NCBI RefSeq assembly: GCF_023336755.1
Contig: NZ_JALZWP010000010.1
Location: 62,001-126,000 of the forward strand
Direction of reading: 5' to 3'
Source: Roseinatronobacter domitianus
GTDB taxonomy: Bacteria; Pseudomonadota; Alphaproteobacteria; Rhodobacterales; Rhodobacteraceae
Length of the DNA stretch: 64,000 nucleotides
How positions within the stretch are numbered: position 1 is the first letter of the stretch; each line of letters begins with the position of its first letter. A model generated the notes under the pieces. That model searched no databases. It was not told the origin of the DNA and saw only the letters and a program-made list of their open reading frames with translations. Below, in pieces: positions 35,506-44,338 of the stretch. A program made the position numbers and the translations under genes.

Positions 35506-36230
35506 TCGGGAGCGACGACCATCAAGGCATAAGCGATCTCTGACGGCGCCGCGCGCCAGCGGGCGATCTCTGCCTCTGCGGTGTCCAGAGCGGCAGCAAG
35601 CGCCGGGCTGGCACTGGGGCGCAAGCTGGCGATGCGCCGCTCCATTGGCATATAATAGTTTTCCCAAGCTGCGCCAATTTGCATATTCTCGCCCAGAACC
35701 CGGTAGCCTGCCTGGGCGACCCGGTCGCGGATGCCCGCCATATCGGTGATCTGCGGGTATTCCGCCGACCAGAACGCGCGCGCGGCTTGCGACGGGCGCG
35801 GCAACATGCACGGTTCCGAAAACGCCACGCGCCCGCCCGTGGCCAAGGCAGGGCGCCACGCCTTGAGCGCTTGGCTGATCCCGATGAAATAGATCGCGCC
35901 CGCGCACCAGATCAGGTCATACGGCCCATTAAGCGCAGCCATATCGCCTTGGCGCACCTGCACGCGGTCACCGAAAGGGGCGACCCGCTTTTGCGCGGCC
36001 TCCACGAATTGCGCGATCTTGTCCACGGCATCTATCCATGCCTGCGGGCGATCCTTGGCCAGCGTCAGCGTATCGGCCCCCGACCCGCAGCCCGCATCGC
36101 AAATGCGCGCTGTGGCGGGCGTTCCCGCCACTGACAGCGCCCAGCCCAGATCGGCAGAGGCCCCCGGCCCTTCGCGTGCCAGATCGGCATAAAGCGTCAG
36201 GAAAGCTTCGTCCTCGGTCAGGTCGGACAT
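35502..36230 (-). CDS. Class I SAM-dependent methyltransferase
   Basis: A 242-residue cytosolic methyltransferase. Motif I is ICDAGCGSGADTLTLA at about residues 40-55, with a following acidic residue in AVDKI. Motif II/post I is in DRVQVRQGDMAAL, and LIWCAGAIYFIG is motif IV-like. The substrate is unknown; the pattern is that of small-molecule methyltransferases. It overlaps cimA upstream by 13 bases and the squalene-synthase-like gene downstream by four, so it belongs to a cimA-led operon. Confidence 0.8.
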   Translation of the reverse strand: MSDLTEDEAFLTLYADLAREGPGASADLGWALSVAGTPATARICDAGCGSGADTLTLAKDRPQAWIDAVDKIAQFVEAAQKRVAPFGDRVQVRQGDMAALNGPYDLIWCAGAIYFIGISQALKAWRPALATGGRVAFSEPCMLPRPSQAARAFWSAEYPQITDMAGIRDRVAQAGYRVLGENMQIGAAWENYYMPMERRIASLRPSASPALAAALDTAEAEIARWRAAPSEIAYALMVVAPE

Positions 36231-37846
36231 GGGCGCACTCCATCGCGCAAGAGTTTCCAGGTAACGGCGTCGAGAAGCGCCTCGAAGCTGGCATCGACGA
36301 TATTGGGCGACACGCCCACGGTGGACCAGCGCCGCCCCTGCCCATCCTCGGAATCGATGATGACACGGGTCACGGCCTCTGTCCCCCCTTGTGTGATGCG
36401 GACCTTGAAATCCACCAGCTTCATATCGTCGATCGCGCCCTGATACGGCCCCAGATCCTTGGCCAGAGCTTTCGCCAGCGCGTTGACCGGCCCCCGATCA
36501 TGGCCTTCGGCATCCATCGATTCCGACACGGACAGCTTTTTCTCATCCCCGATCTTCAAGACCACCACGGCTTCAGACAAGGACACCATCTGGTCATACT
36601 TGTTCTTGCGCCGCTCGACGGTCACGCGGTAGCGCTTGACCTCGAAAAACACCGGCACCTGCCCCAAAGCACGGCGCGCCAGCAACTCGAAACTCGCCTG
36701 CGCGCTGTCATAGGCATAGCCCGCATCCTCGCGCGTCTTGATATCGTCCAGAATGGCTGGAAGGCGCGTATCATCGCGCGCCACGGCCACCCCCATATCG
36801 GCCAGCACCATGCGCAGGTTCGACTGCCCGGCCTGGTTCGACATGGGCACAATGCGCGCATTGCCGACTTGTGCCGGGTCGATATGCTCATAGGTGCTGG
36901 GGTCCTTGGCGATGGCGCTGGCGTGCAGCCCGGCCTTATGCGCGAAGGCGGAGGCGCCGACATAAGGCAAGCTGCGCTGCGGCACGCGGTTCAGAATATC
37001 ATCCAGCTTGCGCGAAATGCGCAACAGACCGCGCACAGCGTCCGGGGTCACGCCCGTCTCGAACCGGTCGGCATAGGCGGGTTTCAGCACCAAGGTCGGG
37101 ATCAGCGTGGTCAGCGACGCATTGCCGCACCGCTCCCCCAGCCCGTTCAGAGTGCCCTGGATCTGGCGCGCGCCCGCTTCCACGGCGGCCAGCGAGCAGG
37201 CCACCGCCTGGCCGGTATCGTCATGGCAATGAATGCCCAAGCGGTCGCCGGGGATGCCACTGGCAATGACCGCTTCGGTAATCGCGCGGATTTCACTGGG
37301 CAGCGTGCCGCCATTGGTATCGCACAGCACAATCCAGCGCGCGCCTGCGTCATGGGCGGCGTGGATGGCTTGCAAGGCGTAATCGGGGTTGGCCTTGTAG
37401 CCGTCGAAGACATGCTCGGCATCGAAATGCGCCTCGCGGCTTTGCGCCACGCAATGCGCGACAGAGGCGCGGATATTGTCCGTGTTCTCCTCCAGCGAAA
37501 TGCCTAGCGCATGGGTGACATGGTAGTCATGCGTCTTGCCGACAAGGCAGACCGCTTTCGTGCCCGCATTCAGGACAGCCGCCAGCACGTCGTCATTCTC
37601 CGCAGACCGCCCCGCGCGCTTGGTCATGCCAAAGGCGGTGAGGGTGGCTTTGGTCTGGGACGGGCTTGCGAAGAACTCGGAATCGGTCGGGTTCGCGCCG
37701 GGCCAGCCGCCTTCGATATAGTCGATGCCAAGCTGGTCGACCATGGCGGCAATCTGGTGCTTTTCAGCGGTCGAAAACTGCACGCCCTGCGTTTGCTGGC
37801 CGTCGCGCAGGGTGGTATCGTAGAGGTATAGGCGCTCGCGGGTCAT
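36218..37846 (-). CDS. cimA: (R)-citramalate synthase
   Basis: A 542-residue HMGL-type enzyme that condenses pyruvate and acetyl-CoA to citramalate, an entry to isoleucine synthesis. The N-terminal TIM barrel has YDTTLRDGQQTQGVQFS, the metal ligands in GIHCHDDTGQAVACS, and LNGLGERCGNASL. A LeuA-type regulatory domain lies at the C-terminus (about 415-540; YRVTVERRKNKYDQMVSLSEA...). Length is typical of the long CimA/Leu-A-like form. LeuA proper is separable by its start and spacing, but 2-isopropylmalate synthase activity cannot be excluded from sequence alone. Confidence 0.88.
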   Translation of the reverse strand: MTRERLYLYDTTLRDGQQTQGVQFSTAEKHQIAAMVDQLGIDYIEGGWPGANPTDSEFFASPSQTKATLTAFGMTKRAGRSAENDDVLAAVLNAGTKAVCLVGKTHDYHVTHALGISLEENTDNIRASVAHCVAQSREAHFDAEHVFDGYKANPDYALQAIHAAHDAGARWIVLCDTNGGTLPSEIRAITEAVIASGIPGDRLGIHCHDDTGQAVACSLAAVEAGARQIQGTLNGLGERCGNASLTTLIPTLVLKPAYADRFETGVTPDAVRGLLRISRKLDDILNRVPQRSLPYVGASAFAHKAGLHASAIAKDPSTYEHIDPAQVGNARIVPMSNQAGQSNLRMVLADMGVAVARDDTRLPAILDDIKTREDAGYAYDSAQASFELLARRALGQVPVFFEVKRYRVTVERRKNKYDQMVSLSEAVVVLKIGDEKKLSVSESMDAEGHDRGPVNALAKALAKDLGPYQGAIDDMKLVDFKVRITQGGTEAVTRVIIDSEDGQGRRWSTVGVSPNIVDASFEALLDAVTWKLLRDGVRPCPT

Positions 37847-37857
37847 GGGCCCACCGC

Positions 37858-37929
37858 GCCCCGGGCTTGACCCGGGGCCTTTGGGTTGGCCTGGCAGTTG
37901 GCCGCAAGGCCCCGGGTCAAGCCCGGGGC
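37858..37929. repeat. Two-hairpin palindromic element, copy 3
   Basis: Left hairpin CCCCGGG-cttga-CCCGGGG, a spacer rich in TTGGCC/GGCCAA matches, and right hairpin CCCCGGG-tcaag-CCCGGGG. The two halves are also inverted relative to each other (GCCCCGGGCTTGACCCGGGG against CCCCGGGTCAAGCCCGGGGC). Same family as the elements at 6653 and in valS. It lies just upstream of cimA on its promoter side. Confidence 0.75.
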
Positions 37930-38013
37930 GGGTGTCGCTTTTGTGTCGAGCGGTTTGGATATAGCCCCAAAGCCCGTTTCGCCCTCTCGCGCGACCGCTA
38001 GAAATCTATGTTT

Positions 38014-38033
38014 GCGGGTCGCCTGCGACCCGC
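38014..38033. repeat. Perfect 9-bp palindrome in the cimA-cysS gap
   Basis: GCGGGTCGC (38014-38022) and GCGACCCGC (38025-38033) with a two-base loop, followed further on by GCGCGCC-ttt-GGCGCG near 38069. The 295-base gap between cysS and cimA contains these and the repeat at 37858, but no gene is supported. Confidence 0.5.
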
Positions 38034-38141
38034 TTCGCCCCCGACCCGCCCCGTCGCATCGAAGGTGCGCGCCTTTGGCGCGACGCGGGGGCGAAATCGC
38101 CCCCACCCTCGGGCCGGGCGCTACGCTATTGTTTGCGAAGA

Positions 38142-39554
38142 TCATTCGAGGCCCTCCAGTTTGGAGGGGTCGAAATCCGGGCCTGGAACAAGTTCGACAC
38201 CTGCTTTCGACATTCGGACCTCGACCCCCGCATTGAGCAGCGCGGATTTCATGGTATCGACTTGTGAAAAATCCTTTTTTGTCAACGCATCGTCGCGCAA
38301 TGTCGCCAGTTTCGAAGTGAGATTGGACAGATCGACAGAAGGAGCATGTGCCCAATTTGGTGTGCTATCGTTCATCAGTCTAAGAAAACGCAAACTCGCG
38401 CGCAGTGTTGGAGCATCATCTGCCTGCGAAAGCTGGTGTAATTCGTAGATCGCGGCAGAGGTGTTGAGATCATCTGACAGAGCCTGAACAACCGCAACGT
38501 AAGGCTCGGCATTGTCGAGTGCCCGGTCAGCTTGCTTATACCACTTGCGCAGCACCCGCTCCGCCTCCCGCGCCTTCTCCTCCGTCCAATCCATCGGCTT
38601 GCGGTAATGCGTCGATAGCATCACAAACCGGATCACCTCGCCCGGCCAGCCCTGCTCCAACAAATCCCGCACCGTAAAGAAATTGCCCAAGCTCTTGGAC
38701 ATTTTCTTGCCCTCGACCTGCACCATTTCATTGTGCAGCCAATAGCGCGCAAAGCCTCCGTCCGGATGCGCGCAGCAGGATTGCGCGATCTCGTTCTCGT
38801 GGTGCGGGAATTGCAGGTCGATCCCCCCGCCGTGAATATCAAACGACGCGCCCAACAGCTCATCCGCCATGGCCGAGCATTCGATATGCCACCCCGGACG
38901 CCCCCGTCCAATGCTTTTTCCTTCCCAGACCGGCCCGTCCCACCCCGGCTCATCCGCCGCCGAGGGCTTCCACAGCACGAAATCCAACGGGTCGCGCTTG
39001 TAGGGCGCCACTTCCACCCGCGCGCCCGCGATCATGTCATCGACCGAGCGGCCCGACAGGCGGCCATAGTCGGGATAAGAGCGCACATCGAACAGCACAT
39101 GCCCCTCTGCGGCATAGGCATGGCCCTTGGCCACCAGCCCTTCGATCATACCCACCATCTGCCCGATATACTCGGTCGCGCGCGGCTCCATATTGGGCCG
39201 CAGCGCGCCCAACGCGTCCATATCGGCGTGATACCAGTCGATCGTCTCATCCGTCAGCGTGCGGATGATGGCGTTCAGGTCGCCCCCGCCCTTCGCCTGC
39301 ATATCCCGCGCCCGCGCGTTGATCTTGTCATCGACGTCGGTGAAATTGCGCACATAGGTGACGTGATCCGCGCCGTAAACATGGCGTAACAGCCGATACA
39401 AAACATCGAACACCACCACGGGCCGCGCATTGCCCAGATGCGCACGGTCATAGACCGTGGGGCCGCAGACATACATCCGCACATTGTCAGGGTCCAAAGG
39501 CGTGAACGCCTCTTTCCGGCGGGTGCGGGTGTTGTGAAGCGTAATCTCGGTCAT
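38142..39554 (-). CDS. cysS: Cysteinyl-tRNA synthetase
   Basis: Class I synthetase charging tRNA-Cys. The 470-residue protein has the zinc/HIGH region [20 protein letters not shown], a second zinc-site segment [23 protein letters not shown], and the KMSKS motif in [13 protein letters not shown]. The C-terminal DALR-type helical domain follows. Length is normal. No neighbour is clearly cotranscribed. Confidence 0.96.
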   Translation of the reverse strand: MTEITLHNTRTRRKEAFTPLDPDNVRMYVCGPTVYDRAHLGNARPVVVFDVLYRLLRHVYGADHVTYVRNFTDVDDKINARARDMQAKGGGDLNAIIRTLTDETIDWYHADMDALGALRPNMEPRATEYIGQMVGMIEGLVAKGHAYAAEGHVLFDVRSYPDYGRLSGRSVDDMIAGARVEVAPYKRDPLDFVLWKPSAADEPGWDGPVWEGKSIGRGRPGWHIECSAMADELLGASFDIHGGGIDLQFPHHENEIAQSCCAHPDGGFARYWLHNEMVQVEGKKMSKSLGNFFTVRDLLEQGWPGEVIRFVMLSTHYRKPMDWTEEKAREAERVLRKWYKQADRALDNAEPYVAVVQALSDDLNTSAAIYELHQLSQADDAPTLRASLRFLRLMNDSTPNWAHAPSVDLSNLTSKLATLRDDALTKKDFSQVDTMKSALLNAGVEVRMSKAGVELVPGPDFDPSKLEGLE

Positions 39555-39787
39555 CTAATCCTCTCGGGCGCAGCGCCGTGGCGGGAGGGATCAGATACCA
39601 GTAACCACCCGCCAAAGCCGTCAGCGGCAAATGCAGCAGCACAGGGTGATGGTCAAGCAGGTCATGCACGCGACCCTAACGCCGCGCCCCGCCCCTGCCA
39701 AGACGAAAACGGCCCGCGCCTGGGAGGAGCGCGGGCCAAAACCACGGGAGCAGCATTGCGGGGAGGCGCGCGCTGCCCGTGATATTC

Positions 39788-40144
39788 CTAGTTGTCCACT
39801 TGCTTGCCGCGCACCAACGATTGCGCAACATAAACAAGAATGGCGAAGCCGACCGCACCCGCGCCGAAAATCCCCAGCAGCAGCAGCGCGTCAATTGGTC
39901 CGCCCATGTGTTGCATCCCCGAGCGGGTAATCCACAAAACGAACCACACCGCCGCGATGCCCCCGATGGGCATGGAGAGTTGCGCCAGCAGGAACTTGCG
40001 CATCGACATTTCGCGGTCGCGGATCAGCACATAGATGTAACCCACGGTGATCACCGCAGCGACCACGACCATGGCCCAGAACAGACCGGCCCCGAACATT
40101 TCCTCAAACACCGCCAGAATGGTGCCAAACGTCATTTCTTCCAT
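39788..40144 (-). CDS. DUF5368-type small membrane protein
   Basis: A 118-residue inner-membrane protein with about three hydrophobic segments (about 18-41, 57-72, 84-108) and a short positively charged loop IRDREMSMRKFLLAQLSMP. I recognise it as a Rhodobacterales-type DUF5368 protein; function unknown. It lies 98 bases downstream of the SQR-like gene on the same strand, with a hairpin-rich repeat between them, so cotranscription is possible but may be attenuated. Confidence 0.6.
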   Translation of the reverse strand: MEEMTFGTILAVFEEMFGAGLFWAMVVVAAVITVGYIYVLIRDREMSMRKFLLAQLSMPIGGIAAVWFVLWITRSGMQHMGGPIDALLLLGIFGAGAVGFAILVYVAQSLVRGKQVDN

Positions 40145-40168
40145 GTCTCAATCTCCTTTAGCAGGCTT

Positions 40169-40236
40169 CATCTTGCCTCAAATACTCGCGGAGGAGTGCG
40201 GCGACAGCCGCACGGGGGCGGCAGCCCCCTGCCCCG
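40169..40236. repeat. Dispersed intergenic element with two hairpins, copy A
   Basis: Begins CATCTTGCCTCAAATACTCGCGGAGG, followed by hairpin GTGCGGC-gaca-GCCGCAC and GGGGGC-ggca-GCCCCC. The same plan (CATCCTTGCCCAAATATCC..., GC palindrome, GGGGGC-aaa-GCCCCC) is seen at 56097-56163. Confidence 0.6.
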
Positions 40237-40242
40237 GCAGTC

Positions 40243-41562
40243 TCAGGCGCGCCCGCGCAGCATGGCGTTATAGGTGGCTTTCAGCGCGACTTCTTTCATC
40301 AGCCACGACACCCACAGCTCTTCCAGCGGTGCGATGACGCCGGGGAAGGACGGGACAAGGTGGTTTTTGTAGTCGAATTCGATCAGCATGGCGCGGCCAA
40401 TGCGGGTAATCAGCGGGCAAGACGTGTAACCGTTGAAGGTTTTGGTGCCTTCGCGGCCCGCGATCTCGCTGACAAGGTGATCTTCGACCACCGGCTGGTG
40501 CCATTTCACGCTGGCGGCTGTCTTGCCCTTTGGCACACCGTTAATGTCGCCAATACCGAAGACATTGGCATATCGCTGGTGGCGCAGGGTTTGCTGGTCA
40601 ACCTCTATCCAGCCCTGATCCGTCCATTTATCGGCCCATGACAGGCCAGAGTCGCGCACAACTTGCGGCGCGCGCTGCGGCGGGATGACGTTCAGGAAAT
40701 CGAACGCGGTGGTCACATCGCCATCCGGGGTGGCATAGGTCGCGGTTTTCGCCCCCGCATCGACGGCTTTCAGCACATGGCTCCAGCGATAGGTGATGTC
40801 GCGATCATCGAATAACTGGCGCACGCGGTGGTCCACCACGGGCACGCCGAACAGGTTTTGCGCCTGAGAGTTATAGACCAGCTCGACCTTGTCGCGGTTG
40901 CCTTTGCGGCTGGCAATATCTTCGGCCAGAAAGGTGATCTTCAGGGGCGCGCCGGCGCATTTCATTTCTGTCGCAGGGCGGCCAAACAGGCCAACGCCGC
41001 CTTGGTCGGTGAACTTGTCCAGTGCGGCCCAGGTTTTCGCGGCTTCTTCCGGCCCGGCATAATGCGCGGTGATGCCGGTGTCGGGGCCGGTCTGTGACAG
41101 GTCGAACCCTTCGACCGCATCCCAATCCAGCGTCAAGCCGGTGGCGACGATCAGATAATCATACTCCACCCGTTCCCCGCCGAGCGTTGTGATGCGGTTT
41201 GCCTCCGGGTCGATCTCTGCGGCGTAATCGGGGATGAATTTGATGCCACGGGGCAACCAGTCGGTTGTCTGACTGACAGAGTAATTCGCGCCCTTCAGGC
41301 CCGCTGCGATCAGCGTGAAGCCGGGCTGATACCAATGCTGCGCCCTGCCGTCGATGATGGTGATCTGCGCGCCATCCAACCGGTCGGCCAGACGATTGGC
41401 AATCGCCGCCCCACCCGCGCCCGCGCCCAAGATCACGATCCGCGCCGATGTTTTGACGGTTTGCGCCGTTACAGAGGCACCGGTGGTCGCAAGCGCAGCG
41501 CCACCTGCTGCAAGGCTGATAAATCCACGACGGCTTAACTGTCCCAGTTCAAATCTGTTCAT
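40243..41562 (-). CDS. Sulfide:quinone reductase-like flavoprotein, Tat-exported
   Basis: A 439-residue FAD protein of the SQR/FccB family, which oxidises sulfide and passes electrons to quinone or a cytochrome. Twin arginines at 11-12 (LSRRGFISLAAGG) start a Tat signal, so it probably works in the periplasm. The FAD motif VILGAGAGGAAIANRL is at about 42-57. Two cysteines, Cys202 (EMKCAGAP) and Cys382 (YTSCPLI), sit where SQR has its redox pair; the third Cys of some SQRs is absent. A C-terminal amphipathic helix (WVSWLMKEVALKATYNAML) could hold it on the membrane. ATG 41562 precedes the Tat motif at normal distance. It is divergent from an Rrf2 regulator. Confidence 0.82.
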   Translation of the reverse strand: MNRFELGQLSRRGFISLAAGGAALATTGASVTAQTVKTSARIVILGAGAGGAAIANRLADRLDGAQITIIDGRAQHWYQPGFTLIAAGLKGANYSVSQTTDWLPRGIKFIPDYAAEIDPEANRITTLGGERVEYDYLIVATGLTLDWDAVEGFDLSQTGPDTGITAHYAGPEEAAKTWAALDKFTDQGGVGLFGRPATEMKCAGAPLKITFLAEDIASRKGNRDKVELVYNSQAQNLFGVPVVDHRVRQLFDDRDITYRWSHVLKAVDAGAKTATYATPDGDVTTAFDFLNVIPPQRAPQVVRDSGLSWADKWTDQGWIEVDQQTLRHQRYANVFGIGDINGVPKGKTAASVKWHQPVVEDHLVSEIAGREGTKTFNGYTSCPLITRIGRAMLIEFDYKNHLVPSFPGVIAPLEELWVSWLMKEVALKATYNAMLRGRA

Positions 41563-41582
41563 CTCGTCCTCATTGAATCGGT

Positions 41583-41623
41583 ATACATATGGATACATTC
41601 CATACATCTATACATTCATATAT
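41583..41623. promoter_or_regulatory. Four ATACAT direct repeats upstream of the SQR-like gene
   Basis: ATACAT occurs at 41583-41588, 41593-41598, 41602-41607 and 41610-41615, followed by ATATAT at 41618-41623, spaced 10, 9, 8 and 8 bases. They lie 21-61 bases upstream of the SQR start in an unusually AT-rich patch. They are a candidate operator for the divergent Rrf2 protein or another regulator. Confidence 0.5.
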
Positions 41624-41691
41624 TTACACGATCAAGCCTGTAAAGGTGAATCGGTTCTGCGACAAATTGCCATAATCGCCAGGTGCAAACT

Positions 41692-41705
41692 TTGATTTCG
41701 ATCAA
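41692..41705. promoter_or_regulatory. Perfect FNR-type box
   Basis: TTGAT-TTCG-ATCAA matches the FNR/FnrL/DNR consensus TTGAT-N4-ATCAA exactly. A possible minus-10, TAAGAT at 41729-41734, would place the box centre near -42 for the rightward Rrf2 gene, the usual position for class II FNR activation. It could also influence the leftward SQR-like gene. Confidence 0.72.
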
Positions 41706-41790
41706 GGTCGCGGCGCGCGCGGGGCGGGTAAGATATGTGCAGGGAATATGAATAGAACCGGGGGCGCGATCCTGCCCCAGAGGAGTAAGC

Positions 41791-42285
41791 ATGCGTCTGA
41801 CGACGAGAACCAACCTTGCCCTGCGCACCCTGATGGTCTGCGCCGTCAACACTGATCGGCTGGTGCGCAAGCAGGATGTGGCGCGCGTTATCAATGCGTC
41901 GGAAAACCATCTGGCGCAGGTCATCAACAAGCTGGCACAGGACGGGTTCATCACCACGCAGCGCGGGCGGCATGGTGGGTTCAGCCTGAACCGCGCGGCC
42001 CGTTCGATCGGCGTGGGCGAGGTGTTTCGCGCTTTTGAGGCTGACCTGCCCCTGATCGAGTGTTTTTCGGACACTAACACCTGTCCGCTGAAAGATCATT
42101 GCCGCATGGGCAAGCATCTGAAACGCGCGGTCGATGCGTTCTATGGCGCGCTGGATGACTTGTATTTGTCCGACCTGACCGATTGCAATAGCGGCTTGGA
42201 GCAGTTGCTGCAACTTGAGGGGCCGCATTTGCCGCAGCAATGCCAACCCGGTGCGCATAGGCTTGTCACGCCCGAAGCGGCCTGA
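41791..42285 (+). CDS. Rrf2 family regulator with three-cysteine cluster motif
   Basis: A 164-residue winged-helix regulator. The DNA-binding domain is at about 1-75 (MRLTTRTNLALRTLMVCAV, RVINASENHLAQVINKLAQDGFITTQRGRHGG split by the wing). Cys91, Cys98 and Cys104 in ECFSDTNTCPLKDHC form the Fe-S site seen in NsrR/IscR-type members, so it may sense nitric oxide, oxygen or sulfur species. GAGGAG precedes ATG 41791. It is divergent from the SQR-like gene, with an FNR box between. NsrR is the closest named relative by eye, but the signal is not proven. Confidence 0.87.
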   Translation: MRLTTRTNLALRTLMVCAVNTDRLVRKQDVARVINASENHLAQVINKLAQDGFITTQRGRHGGFSLNRAARSIGVGEVFRAFEADLPLIECFSDTNTCPLKDHCRMGKHLKRAVDAFYGALDDLYLSDLTDCNSGLEQLLQLEGPHLPQQCQPGAHRLVTPEAA

Positions 42286-42529
42286 TCGTCGTATCGCGTT
42301 GGTCAATCACCGCGCGGCGACAGGCATGGATGGGCAAAGCCGGGTAAGCCGCAGGTCAGTGTCAGACGGGCAACGCGGAACGCGTGATGGCGCCTGCGCT
42401 GCTCTCTGAAGCGCCGCCAAGACGCACAGGCCTGCCCGGTTTCAAGCCGCGCCGCGCGTTCTTGCTTGAACCCAAGGGGCTGGCTGGCTACCGCTATAGG
42501 CTGTTGCCGCCACAGGACCAAACCTGCCC

Positions 42530-43273
42530 ATGCCCGTTTTACCAAGTATCCGCCTGTTTGATCTGGACCTTGTGTCTACAAGCCGCACGCAGGCCATTGA
42601 CGCGCTGCTGGCACAACCACGCGCACGGGTGGCCTTTGTGAACGCCCATTGCGTCAACGTGGCCATGACCGACCCCACCTATCGTCGCGCCCTGCACAGC
42701 GCGGACATGCTGTTGCCCGATGGCGCGGGGCTGGAGCTGGCGGCCAGAATGCACGGGGCGCAATTTCAGGATAATCTGAATGGCACCGACCTTGGGCCGG
42801 ACCTTGCACGCGCATTGGCCTGGCGCGGATTGTCGCTGTTTTTGCTGGGCGGCAGGCCGGGCGTGGCCGAGCGCGCCGCGACCCGGTTGCAGAACCTTGC
42901 GCCCGGACTGGAGATTGCTGGCACCTGCGATGGCTATGACGGCTTGCGCGATGCGCGCGCCACCATCGATGCAATCAATGCCAGCGGCGCCGATATGGTC
43001 TGGATGGCAACCGGCGTGCCGCATCAGGATATCTGGCTGGCCCAGAACGCCGCGCATCTGCACCCACGCTTCCTGATGGGGGTGGGCGCGCTGCTGGATT
43101 TCCTGTCGGGCCGGGTGACACGCGCCCCGCTCTGGTTACGCCGCGCGCGGCTGGAATGGCTCTGGCGGCTGGGACTGGAACCGCGCCGCATGTTCCGGCG
43201 CTATCTCATCGGCAATGTGATTTTCGTGGGACACGCCGTCCGCCACAGGTTCCGGCACGGTCGTTCACAGTAA
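42530..43273 (+). CDS. WecG/TagA/CpsF family glycosyltransferase
   Basis: A 247-residue glycosyltransferase of the family that adds N-acetylmannosaminuronic acid or similar sugars to a lipid-linked acceptor in surface polysaccharide synthesis. Family segments are VAFVNAHCVNVAMTDP, LLPDGAGLELAARMHG, FLLGGRPGVAERAA and WMATGVPHQDIWLAQN, then GVGALLDFLSG and the C-terminal RRARLEWLWRLGLEPRRMFRRY. First gene of a rightward polysaccharide cluster. The donor sugar cannot be told. Confidence 0.88.
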   Translation: MPVLPSIRLFDLDLVSTSRTQAIDALLAQPRARVAFVNAHCVNVAMTDPTYRRALHSADMLLPDGAGLELAARMHGAQFQDNLNGTDLGPDLARALAWRGLSLFLLGGRPGVAERAATRLQNLAPGLEIAGTCDGYDGLRDARATIDAINASGADMVWMATGVPHQDIWLAQNAAHLHPRFLMGVGALLDFLSGRVTRAPLWLRRARLEWLWRLGLEPRRMFRRYLIGNVIFVGHAVRHRFRHGRSQ

Positions 43274-43354
43274 GATGACCGCAGCGAAATGGTCTTTCCG
43301 CAAAATTGCCGCATTCATTGGGCAATCTGACGTCGAACCTGATAGAGTGGCGGC

Positions 43355-44338
43355 ATGAGACTCGACCTGAAACGCCTGTTCCTGCTGGCTGGCCTGCTAT
43401 GCGTTGCCGGTGGGGCGCTGTGGCACATGACGCGTGCACCGGCCCCGTTGGACCGCAGCGCGCGGCTGGCGCATTACGACACACCCCTGCCCGCACCGGC
43501 AGCGGGTCTGGGCATCTATTACCTTGGCCACAGCCTGATCGGTCCCGATATTCCGGCCTTTGTGACGCAACTGGCCCAAGCTGCGGGCGATGCGAGGGCG
43601 TTCTACAACAGCCAGCTTGGCTGGGGGGCCAGCCTGCGCACCCATTGGGAGCCGGAAGAACCGATTCCGGGCTTCGATGCAATGAACCATCCCCCCGCGC
43701 ATCGTCCCGCCAAGGACGCCTTGGAAAGCGGCAGCTATAATGCGCTTGTGCTGACAGAGATGATCGACCTGCAAGATGCCATCCGCTGGCATGATTCGGG
43801 GCGCTATACTGCGCTCTGGACGCAACTTGCCAGAAAACATGCACCTGAGATACGGGTTTACAAATATGAAACCTGGCACCAGCATCTGAATGCCGCGAAC
43901 TGGCTGGACCGGATAGAGCATGACGCCGAAGCCCTGTGGGAAGGCACGATCCTTGCACAGGCCAAAGCCTATCCCGGCGTGGGCACGATCCATGTTATCC
44001 CGGCAGGCCGTGCCATGGCTGCATTTGCCCGCGAATTACAGGCGCGCGGCGGATTGCCGGGCATGCCCGATACCGATGCGCTTTTCACGCTGACCGAATC
44101 CGGCGCGCGCGACGACATTCACCCCAGCGACAAGGCGGCCTACCTGATCGCGCTGGTGCATTACGCCACGCTTTACCATGCCGATCCGCGCGGCCTGCCG
44201 CACCATTTGCAGCGCGCTGATGGCACGGCCGCCGAAGCGCCTGCGCCCGAAGTGGCCGCACTTATGCAGCAAGTGGCCTGGGACGTCGTGCGCCGCACGC
44301 CTTCAACCGGGGTTCCGCAAATGGCGGGGGAAAGCTGA
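43355..44338 (+). CDS. Exported SGNH-like hydrolase of the polysaccharide cluster
   Basis: A 327-residue protein with an N-terminal signal or anchor (MRLDLKRLFLLAGLLCVAGGALWHM). IYYLGHSLIGPD puts a serine at residue 60 in the block I position of SGNH/GDSL hydrolases, and ARDDIHPSD gives Asp253-x-x-His256 as the block V dyad. Blocks II and III are not obvious, so the assignment rests on these ends. Such enzymes often remove acetyl groups from polysaccharides. Its stop overlaps the next start (TGATG), indicating coupling. Confidence 0.6.
   Translation: MRLDLKRLFLLAGLLCVAGGALWHMTRAPAPLDRSARLAHYDTPLPAPAAGLGIYYLGHSLIGPDIPAFVTQLAQAAGDARAFYNSQLGWGASLRTHWEPEEPIPGFDAMNHPPAHRPAKDALESGSYNALVLTEMIDLQDAIRWHDSGRYTALWTQLARKHAPEIRVYKYETWHQHLNAANWLDRIEHDAEALWEGTILAQAKAYPGVGTIHVIPAGRAMAAFARELQARGGLPGMPDTDALFTLTESGARDDIHPSDKAAYLIALVHYATLYHADPRGLPHHLQRADGTAAEAPAPEVAALMQQVAWDVVRRTPSTGVPQMAGES

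Noticed and set aside
39487-39669. 60-codon minus-strand ORF just upstream of cysS (MHDLLDHHPVLLHL...)
   Set aside because: The N-terminal half looks somewhat protein-like, but the second half is the shifted frame of the cysS start; no ribosome-binding site or family is seen.
41583-41623. ATACAT repeats as a CRISPR or microsatellite
   Set aside because: Units are only six bases, spacers are 2-4 bases, and there are no cas genes; position before a start codon favours an operator.
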